The notes under the pieces: model-generated | The model's database searches: none | The model's input: only the letters and a program-made list of their open reading frames with translations | Told to the model about the DNA's origin: nothing | Assembly: GCA_022709665.1 (NCBI GenBank) | Contig: JAKLIJ010000005.1 | Location: 1 to 42,731 of the forward strand | DNA from: Bacteroidota bacterium | GTDB lineage: Bacteria > Bacteroidota > Bacteroidia > Bacteroidales > VadinHA17 | Reading direction: 5' to 3' | Length of the DNA stretch: 42,731 nucleotides | Translations under genes and position numbers: made by a program | In this document: in pieces, positions 8,066 through 15,342 of the stretch | How positions within the stretch are numbered: position 1 is the first letter of the stretch | How the letters are laid out: each line of letters begins with the position of its first letter

Positions 8066-9329
8066 TGCCAAGTATCCTTTGATCCAGCATATTCTGGTCT
8101 GCAGTAAATGAAGCAAGACCGGCAAGTGTCAGCAGAGTATCCGGCGCTATGGATCCTTCCTTAATCCGGTCCTTCCATCTGGAAAACACAGGTATCTTAC
8201 CGTCCGAAGCGATGGCTGCCAGTTCCTCCCTGCTGAGATGAGGAAACATATCGCCACATCCCTCCTCCTGGGCAATCCTTACAATCTCCTGACCTGAAGA
8301 AGGCAGCTTCTGCTGAAGCCTTTCAACAAATCCCAGTACTTTGTCATCCACCTCCCAGAATTTTTCCACTCCGTAACCGCTGGCTGAAGGATAAATACTG
8401 ACCTCATAATTCTCGTGAGTGTGCGATTCGAATTTCCCGCTGAGGGTTTTTCTTCCGGCAGCTGCCACTTTCGGCGGCATGGTGAAGACATCGGCTCCGG
8501 CAAGCATCTCAAGCTGGTTGTGATGCCTGAGGCTGGCTGCAATCAACATGGTCTGCCATTCGTTCTGACCTGAAATTGCAGTCACCCAGTTCTGCGAAGC
8601 AATCACTGCCCTCTCGCCTGCACCTGAACCGTCGCCCAGCTTATTATCCATCATGAAAGCACCTATCCTTCCAAGAAAAACATTTACAAAATCAGGACGG
8701 GCAATGCTTGTTATAAGCACATTCTGCCTGGCGCTGAATCCGAGAGTGAAGTTTATCTTAACGCCTGCTTCCTTTAAACGCCTGGCTCCTATCAGCCCTT
8801 CCGCAGTGAAAGGTACTTTTACAATAAACTGGTCGGGACATATCTCATGATACCTCTTCCCGTAATACTCAATAGCCTTTATATCATGCGCCGTATCTGT
8901 GTGTAATTCAACACTCACCAGACCTCCGAACCTGGATGCAAGCCTCAGACCATGCCTTGCATTGAGCATAAATGCTATTTCCCTAACCCTCGATTCAAGG
9001 GGAAGTTCATGAACAATATGCCTGGCCTCAGAAATAAAAACATCGTAAATCCCCTTCTGTATCTCATTGTTAAGAAGGGTATTGTTGGTGGTAAGAGCGC
9101 TCATCTCGCTGGTCCAGTTAGCTTCGGCCTCATCAATATCTCCCGTGTCGAGCCAGAGATCCGTACCTGTATCCTTCAAAGCCTGCCAGAAAGGATCCTT
9201 CTTCCCGTTAACATGCTTCTCATTCAGATTAGCCCAGATAAAGTCGCTTATTCTCGTGTTAAGGTCAGCCATCTCTTCAGTATTTTCAAATGTTATCTTT
9301 GTCCCTGGTCGCCCGGGATATAATTTCAT
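8055..9329 (-). CDS. Transaldolase family protein
   Basis: Class I aldolase-fold enzyme of the transaldolase family, expected to transfer dihydroxyacetone units in the non-oxidative pentose phosphate pathway. The protein is 424 residues. It has the Schiff-base lysine region FIVKVPFTAEGL, the strand TDLWLDTGD near the N-terminus, NFTLGFSARQ, and VNVFLGRIG. About 80 C-terminal residues beyond the barrel resemble the extension of longer transaldolases rather than the ~220-residue fructose-6-phosphate aldolase type. The start at ATG 9329 lacks a clear Shine-Dalgarno, which is common here. It is a single gene, convergent with rlmB. Confidence 0.85.
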   Translation of the reverse strand: MKLYPGRPGTKITFENTEEMADLNTRISDFIWANLNEKHVNGKKDPFWQALKDTGTDLWLDTGDIDEAEANWTSEMSALTTNNTLLNNEIQKGIYDVFISEARHIVHELPLESRVREIAFMLNARHGLRLASRFGGLVSVELHTDTAHDIKAIEYYGKRYHEICPDQFIVKVPFTAEGLIGARRLKEAGVKINFTLGFSARQNVLITSIARPDFVNVFLGRIGAFMMDNKLGDGSGAGERAVIASQNWVTAISGQNEWQTMLIAASLRHHNQLEMLAGADVFTMPPKVAAAGRKTLSGKFESHTHENYEVSIYPSASGYGVEKFWEVDDKVLGFVERLQQKLPSSGQEIVRIAQEEGCGDMFPHLSREELAAIASDGKIPVFSRWKDRIKEGSIAPDTLLTLAGLASFTADQNMLDQRILGIIG

Positions 9330-9438
9330 GTATAAACAATCATGCTGATCAGATGTTTCCCGGGCCGCTGCAAAAATATATAAAATACACGTCAGTTTTA
9401 CTGAATATTTCTAGCTTTATGTCACAAAAAAATCAATT

Positions 9439-10713
9439 ATGAAGATATTCCGGGGATTTCTGCTGTTGTTTTGCTTTATTCCGCTTCAGGGGCAGACCAT
9501 ATATGAAAAATACTTCACCGACAAGGTTTTACGGTTTGATTTCATGCTTGCCGGGAACAGTAATGAAACAGCTGTATATCCTGTAGGTATGAAAGAAGAG
9601 CCATATTTTGCAGGGTCAAGGCAGCACCTCATCGATCCCTTCAATTATGGAAATTTCAAATATGAAGTGTTCGATTTTTCCGGAAATATGCTTATCTATT
9701 CCCGTGGATTCTGCACCCTTTTCCAGGAATGGCAGTCCACTGAAGAAGCCCGCACCACCGACCGGAGTTTTTATGAAGTTGCAACCATGCCCTTTCCAAA
9801 AGAAAAGGTTCGCTTTATTCTCAGCCTGCGGGAAAAAAACGGAAGCTTTTCCAGACTTTACGAAACAACCATCGACCCGGACGATTTCTATATCCGAAGG
9901 GAAAAACCAATAAATACTTCTTTCTCGAGAATACACGGGTCTGGCGATCCCTCCCGCTCTGTTGATCTTGCTTTCATTGCCGAGGGATACAGAGCTGATG
10001 AAATGGAAAAATTCAGGAATGACGTAAAGAGACTTTCCGAGGTTCTGATCGCAGAACCTCCCTTTAACGAATACAAAGACAAAATAAACGTCTGGGCTGT
10101 CGAAGCTGTTTCCGAAGATACCGGAACCGATGTTCCGGGTGAAAGGATTTATGTCAATACAGTTCTGAATTCGAGTTTCTACACCTTCGGAACCGACAGG
10201 TACCTGACCACTACAGACATTAAGGCGGTCAATGATCATGCTTCGGTGGTACCCCACGACAACATAATCGTTCTTATCAACAGCGAAAGGTACGGAGGCG
10301 GCGGGGTTTACAACTATTACAGCGGCACAACGGCAGGACATAAGCTTTCGCCGGTAGTTTTCATTCATGAATTCGGACATGGTTTTGCCGGACTGGCTGA
10401 TGAATATTATACATCGGACGTGGCATATAATGATTTTTATCCGCTGAAAACGGAGCCATGGGAACCAAACATAACTACCCTGATCAGTTTTGAATCAAAA
10501 TGGAAGAACCTGATCTCAAAAGACACACCCATGCCGACACCCGCAGAGGAGAAGTACAAAAACACTGTGGGATTATTTGAGGGAGGAGGTTATTCGGCCA
10601 AAGGGATTTACAGGGCCGAAGCAGACTGCCGTATGAAAAGCAACGGCCCCCGGGGATACTGCACAGTATGCCGTGAGGCCGTCAGGAAAATGATCGAGTT
10701 CTACATCAAATAG
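9439..10713 (+). CDS. Secreted M64 family (IgA peptidase-like) metallopeptidase
   Basis: Exported zinc peptidase of family M64. Signal peptide MKIFRGFLLLFCFIPLQGQ precedes a beta-rich N-terminal domain (about 20-165). The catalytic domain has H310-E311-F-G-H314 followed by GFAGLADEYY, the HExxHxxxGLxDE pattern in which D321 or a neighbouring acid is the likely third ligand. The N-terminal phrase DLAFIAEGYRADEM is typical of the family. Late cysteines (CRM, CTVC) may form disulfides. Relatives are common in gut and environmental Bacteroidota. The name comes from a clostridial IgA protease, so IgA need not be the substrate. Confidence 0.88.
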   Translation: MKIFRGFLLLFCFIPLQGQTIYEKYFTDKVLRFDFMLAGNSNETAVYPVGMKEEPYFAGSRQHLIDPFNYGNFKYEVFDFSGNMLIYSRGFCTLFQEWQSTEEARTTDRSFYEVATMPFPKEKVRFILSLREKNGSFSRLYETTIDPDDFYIRREKPINTSFSRIHGSGDPSRSVDLAFIAEGYRADEMEKFRNDVKRLSEVLIAEPPFNEYKDKINVWAVEAVSEDTGTDVPGERIYVNTVLNSSFYTFGTDRYLTTTDIKAVNDHASVVPHDNIIVLINSERYGGGGVYNYYSGTTAGHKLSPVVFIHEFGHGFAGLADEYYTSDVAYNDFYPLKTEPWEPNITTLISFESKWKNLISKDTPMPTPAEEKYKNTVGLFEGGGYSAKGIYRAEADCRMKSNGPRGYCTVCREAVRKMIEFYIK

Positions 10714-10753
10714 ATGAAGGGGTTATCATTCAGCCCCGTAAAATGGATGGAAA

Positions 10754-11098
10754 TCACTTGTTCCTGCGATCGATAAGATAAAAAATCACCAGGGCGAGTC
10801 CGCCAAAGATGAAGATCATCGAAAAATAACCCGATGCATCGTTCGGGAATACTTCAGCCATATCCAGCAGGGCCCCTGCAATAATACCAAAGCCTACGCC
10901 TATCAGAAGCATGCCCGTCTTCAGGGCAAACTTGCCCCAGTTGAACCATGGGACATGCGTCTTGCCTGTATTGAACAGGCTTGCATCCGCGCCTTTCTCA
11001 ATAAGCGCCATGCGCTCCCTGTTGCGGGTGGTGAAAAAAAGATACACTATCCCGAAGATCATTGCGAAAAAAGCTATAAAGCCAATCAGTGGTTCCAT
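10754..11098 (-). CDS. Small inner-membrane protein, DUF6249-like
   Basis: A 114-residue protein with three hydrophobic segments: about 4-22, 58-80 and 90-108. A conserved-looking polar stretch, RNRERMALIEKGAD, lies between the first two and resembles the DUF6249 family often next to ECF sigma factors in Bacteroidota. It has no enzymatic motif. It is divergent from the ECF sigma operon at 11247, sharing a 148-bp intergenic region, which suggests but does not prove a link with that regulon. Confidence 0.7.
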   Translation of the reverse strand: MEPLIGFIAFFAMIFGIVYLFFTTRNRERMALIEKGADASLFNTGKTHVPWFNWGKFALKTGMLLIGVGFGIIAGALLDMAEVFPNDASGYFSMIFIFGGLALVIFYLIDRRNK

Positions 11099-11223
11099 TG
11101 TTTTAAGTTATTGGTTAGTACTTACATTTTGCCCTTTAGACACAACATTAAGTACCGGGGTTACATAAATCACGAAGAAAATATTTGAAAAATCCTGCAT
11201 ACATTTACTTTAAATACACCTGG

Positions 11224-11241
11224 TACGGTAACCAAACCGTA
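11224..11241. promoter_or_regulatory. Inverted repeat just upstream of the ECF sigma gene
   Basis: TACGGT and ACCGTA are separated by AACCAA, a perfect 6-bp inverted repeat ending six bases before the first possible start codon. It could be an operator, or a small hairpin covering the ribosome binding region of the 11247 start. This is inference from symmetry alone. Confidence 0.35.
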
Positions 11242-11246
11242 ACTTT

Positions 11247-11837
11247 ATGCGTCAAAGAACCGGAATGGAACCAGGAAGCGACAAATACTATATCGAAAAG
11301 GTTCTTGCGGGAAACGTAAATGCCTTTTCCTGTCTGGTTGAAGTACACAAGGACAAAGCTTTCAACCTCGCTTTCAGGATTTGCGGAAACCGGGAAGAAG
11401 CAGAGGAGGTGGCTCAGGACGCATTCCTGAAAGCTTACCGCTCGTTAAGCGATTTCAGGATGCAGAGCAGTTTTGCCACCTGGCTTTACAGAATTGTATA
11501 TAATACAGCCGTGTCACTGGTCAGAACCCGTAAAGGCAAAGTCCTGTCGCTCGAGGAATTCCCTGCTGATGCCGTCGACTTCCTGTCGGTATCAGGAAAT
11601 GAAGAAGAAGCTGTCGCTGAGTACAGAAATGCTCTTATTAACTTCGCACTGCAGAAACTGCCTGAAGATGAAAGAGGGTTGATCACCCTTTATTATTACA
11701 ATGAGCTGCCTGCAGATGAGATTTCAAAGATCACCGGCATAAGCAAAAACAATCTGAAGGTCAAGCTCTTCAGAGCAAGGCAGAAAATTGCCGGGATAGT
11801 AAGAAAAGCTGAAATAAAAAGTGTATTGCTGCCATGA
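11247..11837 (+). CDS. ECF-type RNA polymerase sigma factor
   Basis: Sigma-70 family group IV factor. Region 2 spans about 25-95 (FNLAFRICGNREEAEEVAQDAFLKAYRSL, then FATWLYRIVYNTA). Region 4 spans about 135-185 (LPEDERGLITLYYYNELPADEISKITGISKNNLKVKLFRARQKI). There is no region 1 or 3. Two starts are possible: ATG 11247 (196 aa) and ATG 11265, the latter giving MEPGSDKYYIEKVLAG, closer to usual family N-termini. Its stop overlaps the next start by four bases (ATGA), so the pair is translationally coupled. The partner is probably its regulator. Signal and regulon are unknown. Confidence 0.9.
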   Translation: MRQRTGMEPGSDKYYIEKVLAGNVNAFSCLVEVHKDKAFNLAFRICGNREEAEEVAQDAFLKAYRSLSDFRMQSSFATWLYRIVYNTAVSLVRTRKGKVLSLEEFPADAVDFLSVSGNEEEAVAEYRNALINFALQKLPEDERGLITLYYYNELPADEISKITGISKNNLKVKLFRARQKIAGIVRKAEIKSVLLP

Positions 11838-12259
11838 ACATAAATAAAACAGATGCTGACAGGTTCCTGGAAAGATATCTCAATCCGGGCACTGTTGAAA
11901 AAGCTCCTGAGGGATTTGTCTCCAAGACCATGACAAGGATCAGAATTGAATCTGTTCCTGACAGAAAGAGTTTTCTTAAACGCTACAAGGTGCCTGTTAT
12001 TTCCACTATTGTAGTTTCACTTCTGATTGCAGCAGCAGCAGCCCTGACTCCTTCACAGAACTCCGCGAATATTTTCTCCGGAATCGCCGAATACATAAAA
12101 ATTCCCGAATCATTATTATCGGGAATTTCAGAAATCAAACTTCCCGAGATCCGGGCCACGGGGATAAACTTGCCTGAATGGCTTCCCTATGCACTGACAG
12201 CGATGTTATTGTTCGGAATAGTAGACCGTGCTCTTTTCAGGATATTTCACAGGGAATAG
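11834..12259 (+). CDS. Putative membrane anti-sigma factor or ECF partner protein
   Basis: A 141-residue protein beginning at the ATGA overlap with the ECF sigma gene. It has a cytoplasmic N-terminus of about 50 residues (MNINKTDADRFLERYLNPG). A first membrane segment lies near 53-72 (VISTIVVSLLIAAAAAL), then a periplasmic stretch with repeated short motifs (IKIPESL, IKLPEI, INLPEW), and a second hydrophobic segment near 115-133. It lacks the His-Cys zinc motif of ZAS anti-sigma factors. Position and topology suggest it controls the sigma factor; no domain was recognised. Confidence 0.65.
   Translation: MNINKTDADRFLERYLNPGTVEKAPEGFVSKTMTRIRIESVPDRKSFLKRYKVPVISTIVVSLLIAAAAALTPSQNSANIFSGIAEYIKIPESLLSGISEIKLPEIRATGINLPEWLPYALTAMLLFGIVDRALFRIFHRE
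12099..12128. other. Perfect 10-bp inverted repeat inside the ECF partner gene
   Basis: Arms AAATTCCCGA and TCGGGAATTT flank a 10-base loop. It lies wholly in coding sequence, encoding the region IPESLLSGIS. It could form an mRNA hairpin in the operon's second gene. The CCCGA/TCGGG core resembles that of the 74-bp array, but flanks differ. Confidence 0.5.
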
Positions 12260-12286
12260 TCAATCCCTGAGTTCTCTGCATTTAAT

Positions 12287-12562
12287 CTAAAGATCCAGCA
12301 CGCGGGTGTTCAATCCCTTTGCATTGAGCGACCTGCTCATGGCCAGAAGAACTTCCCTTATACCCAGCTTAATGTCGCAGCTGCCCTTAAGATGTACTAT
12401 CATTGCACATTGTTCCGCCTGAACAGGATCGTGACCGCATACTTCAACAAGCGATTTTATGACATGATCGAATGTATTAACCTCATCATTGTACAGGATA
12501 AGCGAATGTACTTCGTCCCCGCTGCTCTTCCTGTCGCTCCTGCGTAATGTTTTCTCCTTCAT
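12287..12562 (-). CDS. clpS: ATP-dependent Clp protease adaptor ClpS
   Basis: Adaptor that binds N-degron substrates and delivers them to ClpA/ClpC-ClpP. The 91-residue protein carries the core LILYNDEVNTFDHVI, with the Asn-Asp pair that contacts the substrate amino terminus. It then has VCGHDPVQAEQCAMIVHLKG, corresponding to the helix with the conserved 'A..M..VH..G' pattern. The N-terminal extension is short and charged, as in other ClpS proteins. It follows the SPOR-like gene by two bases, so the two are probably cotranscribed. No clpA or clpC lies in the window. Confidence 0.88.
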   Translation of the reverse strand: MKEKTLRRSDRKSSGDEVHSLILYNDEVNTFDHVIKSLVEVCGHDPVQAEQCAMIVHLKGSCDIKLGIREVLLAMSRSLNAKGLNTRVLDL

Positions 12563-12564
12563 CT

Positions 12565-13674
12565 TTAATTTTCAAAAAGTTTTCTTGCCTTATCAACCGG
12601 TATCTCCCTGCTTCCGGCATAAGCAACCACCCTGGCCTCACTGTAGCCGTTCCGCTGAAGCAGGTCAGCATAAGCGGAAGCACTTTCAAAAGTAATAAAT
12701 TTTCCTATCAGATATACCTGGCTTCCATCTTCAGCCTCAACTATTTCAAATCCCCTGTCTCCAGCCATGGTCCTGAACACCCCTACAGCCTCTTCCTTAA
12801 GAGGTTTGACTGATCTTGTAACTTCTACCCTGAATGAGAGGGTTGCAGGTTCAGCCGGACCCCGGGCCTGCCTGACTACATCTTCCTGAAGAGATCTTCT
12901 GCCCCACTCATCTTCCATCAGAAGGGCTCTTTCCAACGAAACCGGCTTATCGTCGAGGACCGCTGTAAGAAAAGAATCCCTGAATCCCATCTGCCTCAGG
13001 ATTCCCAGAGAGCGCTCGGCATCCTCCCTCCTTCTGAACAAACCTGCAAAATATCTTACTGATGATGTCCCCGGAACACCATACCCGTAAACTGGCGTTA
13101 TTCCCCTGAAAAAGGACGGATCGACAGACTTGCTGAAAACACCCATCTGTATTCGGTAAACAAGTCCGGCTGGCGCTTTCTGGTCCATGGCAATAATATT
13201 TCTCCGGATTACAGCCGGATCCTTTTCAATCCTGAAAAGAGAGATCACTATACCTGAATCCTGCTTTTGCCCGGACTTCTCCTGACTTTTTTTCTGAATG
13301 CTGTCACTAACAGCTCCTATCCCTGCCCTGCCGAACCGCTCATCGGCCAGCTTCTGATAATCAAGGGCAAGCGCCTCAGCTTCTGAAGCCCTGTCTTCTG
13401 CTTCTTTTTGCCGCAGGGAAGAAAGGCCTGCAGACTGCCTCCTGTATACTGCAGCAATTGAATTAAGCGAATCAGCCATTACCTGGTACTTCATGGCATC
13501 CGACAGCAGCCTGTCATATTCAGCCGGAACTTCCTGACGTACCGGAACCTGATTCTCCGGAGTCTTTGCAGGAGGATTGACGGGCAGGTCCTGGGAAAAC
13601 AAGACACCCCGGATTGTAATAACCGCAATTAATATCAAAAACCCTATCCTGGTGTATTGCACTTTTTTAATCAC
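12565..13674 (-). CDS. Exported protein with two SPOR-like domains
   Basis: A 369-residue protein with an N-terminal signal or anchor segment (about 9-27). A charged, Ala/Glu/Gln-rich region (50-130), probably helical or coiled coil, follows. Two repeats resemble SPOR peptidoglycan-binding folds: about 171-250 (VYRIQMGVF, YFAGLFRRREDAERSL) and 280-367 (FRVEVTRS, YLIGKFITFESASAYADLL). SPOR domains bind denuded glycan strands, so a cell-wall or division-associated role is plausible. Divergence is high and the call rests on the beta-alpha pattern. The start is GTG at 13674; the next ATG is about 60 codons inside and would remove the signal sequence. Confidence 0.7.
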   Translation of the reverse strand: MIKKVQYTRIGFLILIAVITIRGVLFSQDLPVNPPAKTPENQVPVRQEVPAEYDRLLSDAMKYQVMADSLNSIAAVYRRQSAGLSSLRQKEAEDRASEAEALALDYQKLADERFGRAGIGAVSDSIQKKSQEKSGQKQDSGIVISLFRIEKDPAVIRRNIIAMDQKAPAGLVYRIQMGVFSKSVDPSFFRGITPVYGYGVPGTSSVRYFAGLFRRREDAERSLGILRQMGFRDSFLTAVLDDKPVSLERALLMEDEWGRRSLQEDVVRQARGPAEPATLSFRVEVTRSVKPLKEEAVGVFRTMAGDRGFEIVEAEDGSQVYLIGKFITFESASAYADLLQRNGYSEARVVAYAGSREIPVDKARKLFEN

Positions 13675-13840
13675 TAATATCCTGTGTTTTTATTATCTGC
13701 TCAATAAATAAAAGTCCGGGCTCTCATGTGAAAAGCATAACCCTGCCTGAAAATTTCATGTTAATAACAATTTTTACCTTACTATCAGAAAACTGTTCAA
13801 ACTTCGTAAATTTAACCCTAAATACAAAATCTATACCAGT

Positions 13841-14305
13841 ATGGTAAAACTAAAGGAAGGCATGGCTGCGCCGTCGTTCGAAGGCACAGACCAGGAGGGC
13901 CGTAAAGTCAGGCTTAGTGATTTCACAGGTAAAAAGCTGGTTCTCTATTTTTATCCAAAGGACAATACGTCGGGCTGTACTGCAGAAGCCTGCAATCTGC
14001 GCGACAACCATGAGGAATTTCTGAAAAAGGGATTCGCAGTGGTCGGAGTAAGCACCGACAGTGAAAAATCGCACAGGGGATTTGCTGACAAATATTCACT
14101 TCAGTTTCCCCTTATCGCCGATACTACAAAGAAAATTGTAAACGACTACGGAGTATACGGAGAAAAGAAAATGTACGGAAAAAGTTTTTTCGGAATAGTA
14201 AGGACAACTTTCATTATTGATGAAGAAGGAAAAATTGAGCAGATAATCGGGAAAGTGGATACGAAAAACCATTCGGAACAGATATTCAAATTGTACCAGA
14301 AATAA
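13841..14305 (+). CDS. bcp: Thiol peroxidase of the BCP/PrxQ family
   Basis: Peroxiredoxin that reduces hydrogen and organic peroxides using thioredoxin. The 154-residue protein has the BCP active site [14 protein letters not shown]. Here C47 is the peroxidatic and C52 the resolving cysteine, five residues apart as in the atypical 2-Cys type. The thioredoxin fold is complete through [11 protein letters not shown]. Start is at ATG 13841. recA begins 8 bp downstream, a neighbour pairing I recall from other Bacteroidota, so the two are probably one transcript. Oxidative-stress control is possible, but no operator was recognised in the 166-bp upstream spacer. Confidence 0.93.
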   Translation: MVKLKEGMAAPSFEGTDQEGRKVRLSDFTGKKLVLYFYPKDNTSGCTAEACNLRDNHEEFLKKGFAVVGVSTDSEKSHRGFADKYSLQFPLIADTTKKIVNDYGVYGEKKMYGKSFFGIVRTTFIIDEEGKIEQIIGKVDTKNHSEQIFKLYQK

Positions 14306-14313
14306 ATACCAAC

Positions 14314-15324
14314 ATGAGCAACGAAAGAAAAGAAATCAGCAAGGAAAAGCTGAAGGCGCTTGAAATGACAATCGGTAAGATCGAGAAGGATTTCGGAAAG
14401 GGAACCATCATGAAACTTGGCGACCATGCCATTGAAAACATCCAGGTAATACCATCCGGATCGATAGGGCTCGACGCTGCCCTTGGAATCGGAGGTTACC
14501 CCAGGGGAAGGGTTATCGAGATCTACGGCCCGGAAGCCTCAGGAAAGACCACACTGGCAATCCATGCTATTGCCGAAGCACAGAAAAACGGCGGTATAGC
14601 TGCCATCATTGATGCCGAGCATACTTTCGACAGAAACTATGCTGAAAAACTGGGTGTCGACGTTGAAAACCTGCTGATATCCCAGCCCGACAACGGGGAG
14701 CAAGCCCTCGAAATCACCGACAACCTTATCCGTTCAGGTGCGCTCGACATAATTGTTATTGACTCAGTCGCAGCCCTTACTCCAAAGGCCGAGATCGAAG
14801 GTGAAATGGGCGATTCCAAGATGGGCCTGCAGGCAAGGCTCATGTCACAGGCGATGAGAAAACTGACTGCCAATATAAGCAAGACAAATACTTCCTGCGT
14901 CTTCATCAATCAGCTAAGGGATAAAATCGGGGTTATGTTCGGAAACCCTGAAACAACGACCGGCGGGAACGCACTGAAATTCTATGCCTCGGTAAGGGTT
15001 GACATCCGCAGAACCAACCAGCTTAAAGACGGCGAAGAAATAACAGGGAACAGGACAAGAGTAAAAATTGTAAAGAACAAGCTTGCCCCGCCTTTCAAAA
15101 AAGCCGATTTCGACATCCTTTACGGCGAGGGAATCTCGCAGCTCGGAGAAATAGTGGATCTCGGAGTTGATTTCGACATTATCAAAAAAAGCGGATCCTG
15201 GTTCAGCTACGGCGATACAAAACTCGGCCAGGGAAGAGATGCCGTCAAGCAGATTATAAAAGACAACCCTGAACTCTGGGACGAACTGAAACAAAAAATT
15301 TCCGAAGCTCTTAGAAAACAATAA
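14314..15324 (+). CDS. recA: Recombinase RecA
   Basis: Catalyses ATP-dependent strand exchange in homologous recombination. The 336-residue length and order of motifs are standard. Walker A is GPEASGKTT (72-80). MAW-type signature regions include IIDAEHTFD, and Walker B is [10 protein letters not shown]. Loop L1 is near [22 protein letters not shown] and loop L2 near [18 protein letters not shown]. The C-terminal domain is present but its acidic tail is short. No SOS-type LexA box is obvious upstream, as bcp lies directly in front. The phrase [10 protein letters not shown] replaces the more common AEHALDP. Confidence 0.98.
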   Translation: MSNERKEISKEKLKALEMTIGKIEKDFGKGTIMKLGDHAIENIQVIPSGSIGLDAALGIGGYPRGRVIEIYGPEASGKTTLAIHAIAEAQKNGGIAAIIDAEHTFDRNYAEKLGVDVENLLISQPDNGEQALEITDNLIRSGALDIIVIDSVAALTPKAEIEGEMGDSKMGLQARLMSQAMRKLTANISKTNTSCVFINQLRDKIGVMFGNPETTTGGNALKFYASVRVDIRRTNQLKDGEEITGNRTRVKIVKNKLAPPFKKADFDILYGEGISQLGEIVDLGVDFDIIKKSGSWFSYGDTKLGQGRDAVKQIIKDNPELWDELKQKISEALRKQ

Positions 15325-15342
15325 ACAAACTTACTGACCATT

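Noticed and set aside
9616..10380. Minus-strand ORF of 254 codons inside the M64 gene
   Set aside because: It is a shadow of the M64 frame, which carries a complete HExxHxxxGLxDE site.
10714..10745. Terminator hairpin between the M64 gene and the convergent membrane gene
   Set aside because: GGGG/CCCC arms give only a short stem with a long loop and no T-run.
10754..12259. Toxin-antitoxin module
   Set aside because: The small membrane protein resembles DUF6249, and the neighbouring pair is clearly an ECF sigma factor with its membrane partner.
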